A stretch of 64,000 nt of DNA from Kluyveromyces lactis (Eukaryota > Ascomycota > Saccharomycetes > Saccharomycetales > Saccharomycetaceae), in assembly GCF_000002515.2 (NCBI RefSeq), contig NC_006042.1:1922001-1986000 (forward strand). The letters run 5' to 3'. Of the stretch, positions 47,284 through 56,200 are shown one piece after another (within the stretch, counting starts at the first letter, position 1; the number at the start of each line of letters is the position of its first letter). The notes beneath the pieces were generated by a model. The model did no database searches. It was given only the letters and a program-made list of their open reading frames with translations, and was not told the DNA's origin. The position numbers and the translations under genes are program-made.

Positions 47284-47315
47284 CCAAAATTTTCCAAAAT
47301 TTAGAAAGCGATGAG
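47284..47315 (+). promoter_or_regulatory. RRPE + PAC motifs upstream of RPB5
   Basis: CCAAAATTTTCC (RRPE-type) is followed by GCGATGAG (PAC) at 47308-47315, about 260 bp before the RPB5 ATG. This pair marks genes of ribosome biogenesis and of RNA polymerase I/III subunits, and Rpb5 is shared by all three polymerases. Confidence 0.6.
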
Positions 47316-47416
47316 AAACAAATCCATTAATTTGTTGATTGAAATTTAAGAAAAGATTGAAGTTAGGTAGCCGAATAGTCCTTGTACCGGTTGAAATTAA
47401 GGGGTAAGATTAGTTT

Positions 47417-47486
47417 GCATATCGATAATTGAGTTCTTAGTACTTGTTTGTGCATATCGATAATTGAGTTCTTAGTACTTGTTTGT
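47417..47486. repeat. Perfect 35-bp tandem duplication
   Basis: Two identical 35-bp copies (47417-47451 and 47452-47486), each starting GCATATCGATAATTG, followed by a 4-bp start of a third. It lies about 90-160 bp upstream of the RPB5 ATG. Zero divergence suggests a recent event. Confidence 0.97.
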
Positions 47487-47577
47487 GCATTTTAGAATTT
47501 AATACGAACTAATCTTCAAGCGGAAAAAGTTAGTTTCATAAGATATCAAAGGCAAGTGACGCACAATTTTTGTAACA

Positions 47578-48225
47578 ATGGATCAAGAGCAGGAGAGAAA
47601 CATTTCCAGGCTATGGAGAGCTTTTAAAACGGTGAAGGAAATGGTTAGGGACCGTGGATATTTCATTACCCAGGAGGAAATAGATTTGAGTTTAGAAGAT
47701 TTTAAGGCTAAATACTGTGATTCTATGGGCAAGCCACAACGTAAGATGATGTCTTTCCAGTCCAATCCAACCGAAGAATCAATAGAAAAATTTCCTGAGA
47801 TGGGTTCATTATGGGTGGAATTCTGTGATGAAGCATCTGTTGGTGTGAAGACGATGAAGAATTTTGTGGTTCATATTACGGAAAAGAACTTCCAAACTGG
47901 TATATTCATCTATCAAAGTGGTATTACTCCAAGTGCAAACAAGATTTTACCAACTGCAGCACCAGCAGTCATCGAGACTTTCCCAGAAGCATCTTTGGTT
48001 GTCAATATTACACATCACGAACTAGTCCCAAAGCATATCAGGTTAAGTGAGGCTGAAAAGAAGGAATTATTAAAAAGATATAGATTAAAGGAATCTCAAT
48101 TGCCTAGAATCCAAAGAATGGACCCAGTAGCATTATACCTTGGTTTGAAAAGAGGCGAGGTTATAAAAATTATTAGAAAGTCTGAAACTTCTGGACGTTA
48201 CGCAAGTTACAGAATCTGTTTATAA
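47578..48225 (+). CDS. RPB5: RNA polymerase subunit ABC27 (Rpb5)
   Basis: A 215-residue protein, the standard length for fungal Rpb5, shared by RNA polymerases I, II and III. The N-terminal jaw domain (about 1-140) starts with [23 protein letters not shown]. The C-terminal assembly domain (about 145-215), also found in archaeal subunit H, includes [19 protein letters not shown] and [20 protein letters not shown]. Convergent with RIB7, as RPB5 (YBR154C) and RIB7 (YBR153W) are in S. cerevisiae. Confidence 0.98.
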
Positions 48226-48486
48226 GAGCAATTAAAAAGAGCCATTCCCCAACCCTAAGTAAAGTAAATGCGTGTGTATAATAATAGACCAAATTAGAGC
48301 AAGAGAAACTAATAGGGCCTTAAACACACTCTTCGTATGAGAACCCATCAGGGGATATCATAATCTAATTACGATTCTTTTTTCAATTATTTAAGGAAAT
48401 GATTAATCACGTTTTGAACATAGCATGTCTGAATTAAGAGAGTTCATTGATATAAGAATTCGAATTTTTAGGAAAACAGGTAAAGA

Positions 48487-49245
48487 TCAGGAATGGCTCA
48501 CAAGACGTGAACATAACACGCTATCCCTTGTTCCCTTCCACCAGGAGATATCTTTCAAATTAATTTCAATAAGAGGAGACACTTCAACACCCTCACTACC
48601 CAAGAAGGTGGCACCAACGGTGATGACCAGGGCATCGATAAGGTGTGGTCTCTGTAGCAAATCATTGATAACAATCCCACCACCTTCAACCATGATGGAT
48701 TTTAATCCGAATTGAGATTTCAATTGGATGAACAAATCGTGCCAGTCCACTTTACCTGTAAAATTAGTTTGCATCACTAAATAGTCAACGTTCTCTTCTA
48801 CAACTTCTGGAAGCTTTTTCACGACTACAATTGGTGCTTTACCATCACCAGAATCAAACAAAGTTTTCATCTTGGAACCCTCAAACTTCCATTTCCCGTT
48901 TGGATCTAAAATTATGGGCCTTGGAGAATGTTCAGCAAAATGTTCTGGTTTTGGCTCATCATCTGGCCACCATTTACAGTTCAAACCGGGATCATCAACC
49001 AAGACAGTACCACAACCCAACATGATACCGTCAAACTTGTAACGGAGGTAATGGGTCATTGTATTAGTTTCTTGATGAGAGATAATAGTTCTAGTCCCTT
49101 TGATCTTCGCAATACGAGCATCCAACGATTGCGCATAAGTTAAAATAACGTACGGCTTTTCCTGTTCGCCCAAAACGCCAGCATTTTCCGGCATGTATGG
49201 TTCTAAGAAGGAAACCAACTCCTTTTTCAATGGTTGTATAGGCAT
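48487..49245 (-). CDS. RIB7: Riboflavin pathway reductase Rib7
   Basis: A 252-residue reductase of the RibD C-terminal/dihydrofolate-reductase-like family. It acts on 2,5-diamino-6-ribosylamino-4(3H)-pyrimidinone 5'-phosphate with NADPH, the second step of fungal riboflavin synthesis. Signature segments are PYVILTYAQSLDARIA (about 31-46), THYLRYKFDGIMLGCGTVLVDDPGLN (about 84-109) and VEGGGIVINDLL (near 200). No deaminase domain is fused, as expected in fungi. The upstream region has an ACGCGT (49270-49275). Confidence 0.96.
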   Translation of the reverse strand: MPIQPLKKELVSFLEPYMPENAGVLGEQEKPYVILTYAQSLDARIAKIKGTRTIISHQETNTMTHYLRYKFDGIMLGCGTVLVDDPGLNCKWWPDDEPKPEHFAEHSPRPIILDPNGKWKFEGSKMKTLFDSGDGKAPIVVVKKLPEVVEENVDYLVMQTNFTGKVDWHDLFIQLKSQFGLKSIMVEGGGIVINDLLQRPHLIDALVITVGATFLGSEGVEVSPLIEINLKDISWWKGTRDSVLCSRLVSHS

Positions 49246-49837
49246 GGCTTTTGTCGATGTATATAGCTGACGCGTTCAGTTGTGATTGGGCAGTGATGTT
49301 CCCAGTTCTTAAGCAGAAAATAAAAGAATGAAGTTTTTATCTTCTAAAACTTGAAGCCAATTTCGGGTTGTTTTAATACTCTTACACTGAAATATATCTA
49401 TGAATTATGAAACTCTGTGTTGAGATAACACTTTTCCGGATAATTCAAAGTGATCTCAGTCCGATAAATTAAAACGAACTCTCAAAAGCTCTGAGTCAAT
49501 ATTATTTCAACAGCACAAATACTAGCACTCAGCCAACGTTGCCTTGCCAAAATAGATCACAGGTACTCGAAAACAACACGTTCCCGCTGAAGGGATCTTT
49601 CCGCAACTAAAAAAAAGAAACAACATTGTGGAAGTCACCTGTGTTAAACATACCAAACTAAAATCTTTTGAGGTACAGTCAGTTGCATGATTGTTCCTGT
49701 TCTGTTGTGGAATTCCTTCCATTGGTTATGTTCGATGATAATAAAAGAAAAAAAACATGACGCATCACGTGAGATACTTTTACAGCTATGTAGGAACGAA
49801 GGTTGGTATGTGAGTCAGTAGTAGCTCCAAAATGTTT
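49246..49837. promoter_or_regulatory. RIB7 promoter / SPP381 3' flank
   Basis: About 590 bp between two minus-strand genes. It contains a CACGTGA (49767-49773) and a GACGCGTTCA box close to RIB7. No gene seen. Confidence 0.4.
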
Positions 49838-50626
49838 CTACTCTTCTATGTATCCATATTCAGTGTCTTCAGTATCGTTATTGGTATGGGAGGATGCTAG
49901 TTGGAGTTGGCCTTTCTGCAAACGGGCAGGTATAGAGATATCTTTCTTTGAATTAACAGGATGTCTATTGCGTGATGATGCCTTCAAATCGAAGGAATTG
50001 AGGTTGGAATCATCGTTCAAGTCCAATTCCTTGAGCCAAGGATCATCTACTTTACTGAGCTGCGATGCCCTTTGCATCTCTTGTTCTTCGATTAATAACT
50101 GCTTATCTAACTTCTTTTGCCTTTCTCTTTTCAACCTTGCCTGTTGTCTCTGTTCCCATTGCAGTTGTTCTTGTTCAGGATTAGTATTATCAGTGTCATC
50201 AATGGCAATTATTTGACTCAATATCGATTGATCTGAAGTCTCAGAGGCTACTATATTTTCCGTATACTGCTTCTGTCGAAGAGCTTTAGCTAAATATGCA
50301 GCTCGAACTAGACTTCCGTTCTCACCTGTCTCTTCTGGCTGATTTTGCTCATCTTTCCTCTTTCTCTTGAGAAATACAGGCTTGTGTAACGTTACCTCAT
50401 CATCACTACTGCTACTACTGCTGCTACTGCTACTGCTACTACTATCTGGACCATCTTTACCGCTGTCACTGTCGCTGTTCGCTTTTGTACTTAAGTGAAG
50501 TTCAGATTCGTTCATCGGATTCGAACTGTAATTATCATCTCTTGCTGTAGTAGATTTTTCGTCTGAAGACGAATTTTCAGAATCGCTAGACTCTTGCACT
50601 TGCTTCTTGAAGTGTCGTATTGCCAT
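49838..50626 (-). CDS. SPP381: Spp381 splicing factor (U4/U6.U5 tri-snRNP)
   Basis: A 262-residue charged protein with a Ser/Asp-rich first third, including a run of about 13 serines then acidic residues near 62-78, a central basic/Gln coiled segment (EQEQLQWEQRQQARLKRERQKK near 150-172) and a C-terminus ending GYIEE. The pattern fits the MFAP1/Spp381 family, which helps activate the spliceosome with Prp38. Position between RIB7 and the next block matches YBR152W. Sequence constraint is modest, so synteny carries part of the call. Confidence 0.85.
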   Translation of the reverse strand: MAIRHFKKQVQESSDSENSSSDEKSTTARDDNYSSNPMNESELHLSTKANSDSDSGKDGPDSSSSSSSSSSSSSDDEVTLHKPVFLKRKRKDEQNQPEETGENGSLVRAAYLAKALRQKQYTENIVASETSDQSILSQIIAIDDTDNTNPEQEQLQWEQRQQARLKRERQKKLDKQLLIEEQEMQRASQLSKVDDPWLKELDLNDDSNLNSFDLKASSRNRHPVNSKKDISIPARLQKGQLQLASSHTNNDTEDTEYGYIEE

Positions 50627-51017
50627 TTCAACTGCTTGTTTGTAGTCAATACTGAACTTTCACTCGCTTATTTCCCTCTTTCTCAAGCTTTTGACGTATA
50701 CTTTCGATTCAGATTGTCATATTATTATTATATCATTATCATTATTCTAAACAGGGCTAAAAATGAAACATGATTCCAACGTGAATATATGATAGAATCT
50801 CTCTCTCTGAATGCGACAAAATTGGATTATGCCAACATAAAAGCTCTGCCAGAAATTAAGTATGTTATATAGGGGGTAGTAGTTACAATTTAAACCAATC
50901 CACCTTGCTGATCCCTGTAATTTTGAACTATAAAAAGTAAGGCGGTATGAACATGGATAAATCTGTTCACTCGTCTAAAATAAGGAAATGTATTCGGAAT
51001 TGAACTAGGATCTAGTA
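50627..51017. promoter_or_regulatory. SPP381 promoter
   Basis: About 390 bp of AT-rich DNA with an ATTATTATTATATCATTATCATTATT tract (about 50722-50747). Nothing else recognised. Confidence 0.4.
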
Positions 51018-52280
51018 CTAATAGTTGTTTAGTATCTTAGAGATAATAGATTTAGCAGATTCCCAAGATTCATCGAAGTTGAATTTTTCATTTTCATGTT
51101 CGGAGGAGTCTTCATTAGCGAAAGGATGCTGTTCACCGCTATGTCTCTGACTACCTTTCTGGCTGTTTTCTGACTTAGCGTGTTTCTCCTCATCCTTAGA
51201 ATGTTTCTTTTCATCTTTAGAATGTTTCTTCTCGTCCTTAGAATGCTTCTTCTCGTCCTTAGAATGCTTCTTCTCGTCCTTAGAATGCTTCTTCTCGTCC
51301 TTAGAATGTTTCTTCTCATCCTTAGGTTGCTTCTTCTCGTCCTTAGAATGTTTCTTCTCGTCCTTAGAATGTTTCTTCTCGTCCTTAGAATGTTTCTTCT
51401 CATCCTTAGGTTGCTTCTTCTCATCCTTAGGTTGCTTCTTCTCGTCCTTAGAATGTTTCTTCTCATCCTTAGGTTGCTTCTTCTCATCCTTAGGTTGCTT
51501 CTTCTCATCCTTAGAATGCTTCTTCTCGTCCTTAGAATGTTTCTTCTCATCCTTAGGTTGCTTCTTCTCATCCTTAGGTTGCTTCTTCTCGTCATCACCC
51601 TTGTCATCGTGTTCCCTATCTTCCTTATGTCCCTTGTGGTGCTTCTTACCCCATTTCAACTTCAATGGTTCAGATTCGTGATACAATTCACCATCGATAT
51701 CTCCAATGTAAGCTTGGAAACCGTATCCACCAACGTAGTATAGATCTTCCACTTCAAATTCGTAGAATGCACCATCATGGACCAAACTTTCTTCACCAGG
51801 TAACCATGGGATGGCATCTGGGTGTCTTTTACCGTAACAGTCTCTCAAAGCCTTGGTCGTTTCAAGTTTCTTCAACGAACCGAAAAGATTGGCACGAGGA
51901 GAACTCATAGCGTGATGTCTGGGCCTTCTGTCCTCCACGGTAATAGAAAGCTTGCCGTTATCCTGATAGTTTCTCAAAGTGGAGGAAACGTTCATCAAGA
52001 CCAAGATTGGGTTACCTGTGGAATTCACACCCTCACATAAATCAGAAGATACATAGTATTCTGGGAAAGTCACCGGAGTCTTTCCATCCTTCAAAGTAGA
52101 AACATGAACCAAGTCACCATACTTAACAACACCTCTAGCAACCTCAGCAGCGTATTCACGAGTTAGGTTGAACTCTTTCTCCTTATGAGAGGACTCTCTC
52201 AATTTCTTATCGCACCCTTCGCGTGCAGAAACGGAATCTAAAGCTAAAGCCAAAGATAACAACAAAGTACTACACTTCAT
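51018..52280 (-). CDS. Secreted CREG-like protein with 20 heptapeptide repeats
   Basis: A 420-residue predicted secreted protein. An N-terminal signal peptide (MKCSTLLLSLALALDSVSA) precedes a CREG/pyridoxamine-oxidase-like split-barrel domain (about 30-215), with YAAEVARGVVKYGDLVHVSTL, NPILVLMNVSSTLRNYQD and a C-terminal PWLPGEESLVHDGAFYEFEV segment. Residues 229-368 are 20 tandem heptads of KDEKKHS or KDEKKQP type, strongly charged. The end is Ser/Glu-rich with no GPI signal. CREG proteins are secreted or lysosomal glycoproteins, and the catalytic activity of the fold appears lost in animal members. S. cerevisiae has APD1 at this position in the block, so this gene is not part of that order. 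Function in yeast is unknown. Confidence 0.8.
   Translation of the reverse strand: MKCSTLLLSLALALDSVSAREGCDKKLRESSHKEKEFNLTREYAAEVARGVVKYGDLVHVSTLKDGKTPVTFPEYYVSSDLCEGVNSTGNPILVLMNVSSTLRNYQDNGKLSITVEDRRPRHHAMSSPRANLFGSLKKLETTKALRDCYGKRHPDAIPWLPGEESLVHDGAFYEFEVEDLYYVGGYGFQAYIGDIDGELYHESEPLKLKWGKKHHKGHKEDREHDDKGDDEKKQPKDEKKQPKDEKKHSKDEKKHSKDEKKQPKDEKKQPKDEKKHSKDEKKQPKDEKKQPKDEKKHSKDEKKHSKDEKKHSKDEKKQPKDEKKHSKDEKKHSKDEKKHSKDEKKHSKDEKKHSKDEKKHSKDEEKHAKSENSQKGSQRHSGEQHPFANEDSSEHENEKFNFDESWESAKSIISKILNNY
51177..51596 (-). repeat. 21-bp coding minisatellite, 20 units
   Basis: Twenty in-frame 21-bp units fill 420 bp exactly. Two main versions encode KDEKKHS and KDEKKQP, and the outermost units are degenerate (DDEKKQP, KDEEKHA). 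Synonymous differences (CTC/CTT/TTC choices) also mark blocks of related units, pointing to repeated unequal exchange or slippage. The repeats create long open frames on the other strand and in a second minus frame that are not genes. Confidence 0.97.
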
Positions 52281-53202
52281 GACTGAATTATTAATGGCTC
52301 AATAACTGATGTCGTTATTTGGATAAACAATCTCTCCGCAAGTTGTAACCCCTAAGCTCATCGCTATTCAATCTTGATAGAAGGTTCCTTAAACCTGTCG
52401 TTGCCTATATATAAAATAAACGGTACAAAATTTATAATGCGGTAAATTACATAATGCAAACTAAGGTAAGGAAGGTGCTCAGCCTCAAACTTCCGAAAAA
52501 GTAGTTTGTTTACCAGAAGAAAACATTTTTGCAGTTCACCCAAGCCTTTGCATTGAGATTGGTTCGGACGAACCATCCGCCTAGATCTCGGATCTAAGTT
52601 TAATCGCAGAGACATCGCCGCATAACCACATCGCTCCAGCCAGGTGTGTTTTTCTTTTGTTCTTATATGAGCCGGTCCTTTGCTGAAAAGCCAGTCTGAA
52701 CGCAGGCCCAACGCACACAACTCACACACACCCTCAAATGGAAACGTTGAGGCATTGCTAAGTAGATAGCTGCTATGAGCCTTGTTTATGCCAAACATGC
52801 TTATACGGTTGGCTGAGATCCGAAATTCCTCAGAAACTAGCCATTACTTGTAGTGTGACCTTGCACGGCACATGATGTATTGAAACAACTCTTAAGTCTG
52901 TATGTACTTCAATAGATCCGAAAGCAGGTGGAAACTGACCAGTAGCTTGCATATTGAGCTACGGGGAGACTTGACCCAAGTTTATGGTATCACTCCATTT
53001 TCATACACGTGACCATAAATGAATTTCTTTTCACCGCAGCATGAACAAATCGAAAATTTTAAAGAGTGAAAGAAAAAAAAAGTAGCGATGAGATGAGATG
53101 AGATGAGGTTCAAATCGTTGGCTTTGCAATCATCTCCTGGCGATAGATTTTTGATCAGGTTCGACTTGCTAGTACTCCAGGCAACGGCAGAGACGATATA
53201 GA
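52281..53202. promoter_or_regulatory. Divergent region CREG-like gene/UTP10
   Basis: About 920 bp. It includes two adjacent perfect palindromes (52561-52574, GGTTCG/CGAACC; 52582-52596, TAGATC/GATCTA), which together also give a CGG-N9-CCG arrangement, and RRPE/PAC motifs next to UTP10. A 144-codon reverse frame (52364-52798) crosses the palindromes and has no recognisable domain. Confidence 0.45.
53052..53107 (+). promoter_or_regulatory. RRPE and tandem PAC motifs upstream of UTP10
   Basis: GAAAATTTT (RRPE type, 53052-53060) is followed by GCGATGAG (PAC, 53085-53092), which runs into three further GATGA units up to 53107. The last unit ends 95 bp before the UTP10 ATG. The arrangement is standard for ribosome-biogenesis genes; the fourfold GATGA repetition is not. 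Confidence 0.75.
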
Positions 53203-56200
53203 ATGTCATCTTTACGTGATCAATTAGCGCAGGTAGCGCAGAATAACGCTACTGTTGCTCTTGATAGAAAGAGAAGACAAAAGTTACATTCTGCGTCTTT
53301 GGTTTACAATCCGAAGACTGCTGCTACTCAGGACTATGAGTATATATACGATACAGCGTTGGAATCGTTTCATACTTTGGTGAGTTTGGACTTGAGGTTC
53401 AAAGTTTTCACTAATTCCTTATTCAGTGCATCTTCCGTGACCATTGATAGAAACGTTCAAACAAAGGATCAGATTAGAGATTTGGATAACGCAGTTAATG
53501 CGTATTTGATGTTGATTTCGCCGAAATGGCATCTAACTCCAGCTTTGCATGCTACGGAATGGTTGATTCGTAGGTTCCAAATTCATATCCATAACGCCGA
53601 AATGCTTCTTCTATCTACTTTGAACCAATACCAAACGCCGGTGTTCAAAAGGATCCTCAATATCGTTAAGCTACCACCTTTGTTCAACCCATTTACCAAT
53701 TTTGTCAGAAACGATAAGAATCCAACCGATTTGACGTTGATCAAATTGTTTAACGATATGGACTTCTTGAAGCTTTATTCAAATTATCTGTCCAAGATTA
53801 TCAAGCAAAAAGTTACCTATACGAATCAACTGCTATTTACCACATGTTGTTTCATTAACGTGATCGCTTTCAATGCGAACGATGAAGATAAGTTAAATAA
53901 ATTGGTCCCATTGATTTTGGAAATTTCCGCAAAACTTTTGGCATCGGATTCAAGCGATTGTCAAATGGCTGCTCATACTATGCTCGCGGTACTTGCCACC
54001 GCATTGCCTTTGAACAAAAGCATTATCATTGCGGCTACGGAAACTATCTTGGCCAATTTAAAGGAAGACGATGCTAGAAAAAAAGCTCTCGTCACAATCT
54101 CAAAACTTTTCCAAACCTTGAAAGGTGTAGGTAATGTGGATCAATTACCGGTCAAGATCTATAAACTCGTTGATAATTCTTTCCCATTCGAATATCTACT
54201 ACAGTTCCTGAGTAATGAAAACAAATATTCCTCAGATAAATTTTTCACTGCATACATTAGGTCTGTCATCAGATATGATCATGATAAATTGAGTCAAATT
54301 GTCAAAATCTTAAGGAAGATTAAGTTGGAAAAATACGAAGTTAGATTTATCATCACTGATTTGATACATTTATCTGAAGTTCTAGAGGACAAGTCACAAT
54401 TAATCGATGTTTTTGAATACTTCATTTCCATTAACGAGGGACTAGTTTTGAAATGTCTTCAAGCACTAAACCTGACCGGAGAAGTTTTCGAAATAAGATT
54501 GACAACTTCATTATTTTCCGTCAAGAACAGTGCGGAACAATCTGGTGAAGATATCATTAAAGTTCTAGATGATGCTAAAGCATCAACCGCGAATGGTTCA
54601 GCTGTTCCATTTAAAGATTTCATGACCAAAAACTCAGAGTTCATCTCCACTAAAGCGGAGTCTATGCTTCTTGTTAAAGATGAAAAGTTTGTCAAGCTGT
54701 TGTCATTATTTGTGGAAGCTGTAAGTAAAGGATATCAACCAGGTCTATTTTTATCCTCCTTCTTCACTACTTTAGAGAGCAGGATAACGTTTGTGCTCAG
54801 AATCATCGTATCCCCTGGTTCGCCTGTTGCTCTCAGATTGATTTCACTAACACAGTTAAGCAAATTCATCAATGGTATAGATGAGCAAACGGATCTTTTC
54901 TCTTTGGTACCTATTCTAGTGACAGCATTGATGGATATTTCTAGATCTGTTCGTTCCAACACGAAAAAGGTTCTACAACAGATAGCCAAGAGACCTTTCA
55001 CAGCAAAGTATTTCCTATCTAACGTACTCTACGGAGAGAATTTAAAGGTGCCAATGTTAAGTCCGAAAGATAGCAAGTTTTGGTTGACCAACTTTTTAAG
55101 CGATTACATCGTTGAAAGTACAGATATTTCATCCCTCGTCATTCCATCCAAAAATGACATGGTATATATGCTGTTTTGGTGCAACCAGGCACTGCATCTT
55201 CCTCTCGCCTATTCGAAGACTATAATGTTAAAGCTCTTGACCGCTGTGCCACAATATGCTTTTACATATTCAAAGGTGTTCGAACAATTTATGGCCACAT
55301 ACATCACGGAAAGAAGTTCCTGGGAAACGAAGTGCATCAAAAATAAAACCAATTTCAAAGACTTCGAAACTGCGGTATGTGCCATTGTTGCACCAAAAGA
55401 AAAAAACAGTTTCGCGATAGATTTTTTGATTAACTGTTTGGAATCAGAATATGAACAACTTTCGAATATCATGGCAGACAGAATTTTATCTTTGTATCCA
55501 ACATTGAAATTCCCAAACCAATTAAAAATTGTTCAGAGTATAATAGACTCCTCAGTTGACAAAGAACTATCATATGATGGTCTAGAAACCCTTCAAAGTC
55601 TTCCATTAACTGCAGATATTTTTGTCTCTGTGTTGAAAAGTAATACCATAAACAGCGAAGATCAAACAGATTTGACTAAACGTAGAAGAAGAAGATCGTC
55701 TACGGTTAACAAGTCCGCCCTACAGAAACAAGATATTTCTCAAATTGCCGAAGCCCACCTAAAGAAAATGACTATTATTCTGGAGACTTTGGATAAATTG
55801 AAGGTAAAGAGTAACGAAAATCTATTGAATGCCTTATTCAACCTTTTGTCCGACTTGGAAACTTTAGACCATGATGGTGGTTTGCCTGTACTTTACGCTC
55901 AGGAAACTCTGTCCTCTTGTCTTTTGAACACTATTTCTTCTCTAAAATCTAACAACGGAAGTATGAAATTACCCTCTATTAGAGCAGATATACTAGTCGC
56001 TGCCATTAGATCATCAACATCTCCTCAAATGCAAAATAAGCTCCTATTAGTTGTTGGAGCATTGGCTTCAGTATCTCCCGAAACTATATTACATTCTGTC
56101 ATGCCTATTTTTACCTTCATGGGTGCACATACGATACGTCAGGACGATGAATTCTCCACTCTAGTTGTGGAAAGAACAATTAGTACTATTGTGCCTGCAT

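Larger units (their letters stand above)
47037..47577. promoter_or_regulatory. RPB5 promoter region
   Basis: About 540 bp between co-oriented DUF1 and RPB5. It includes a TA-repeat (47080-47093), paired RRPE- and PAC-like motifs (47284-47315) and a perfect 35-bp tandem duplication (47417-47486). An 87-codon frame (47051-47314) has no family features. Confidence 0.5.

Noticed and set aside
51180-51743. A 187-codon plus-strand frame of Leu/Met/Arg repeats, and a 192-codon second minus frame, over the minisatellite
   Set aside because: Both are automatic by-products of a 21-bp repeat whose length is divisible by three; the frame with signal peptide and CREG domain explains the region.
52364-52798. 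144-codon reverse frame upstream of UTP10
   Set aside because: No domain, signal or compositional feature; it spans the likely promoter region and two palindromes. Kept only as a possibility.
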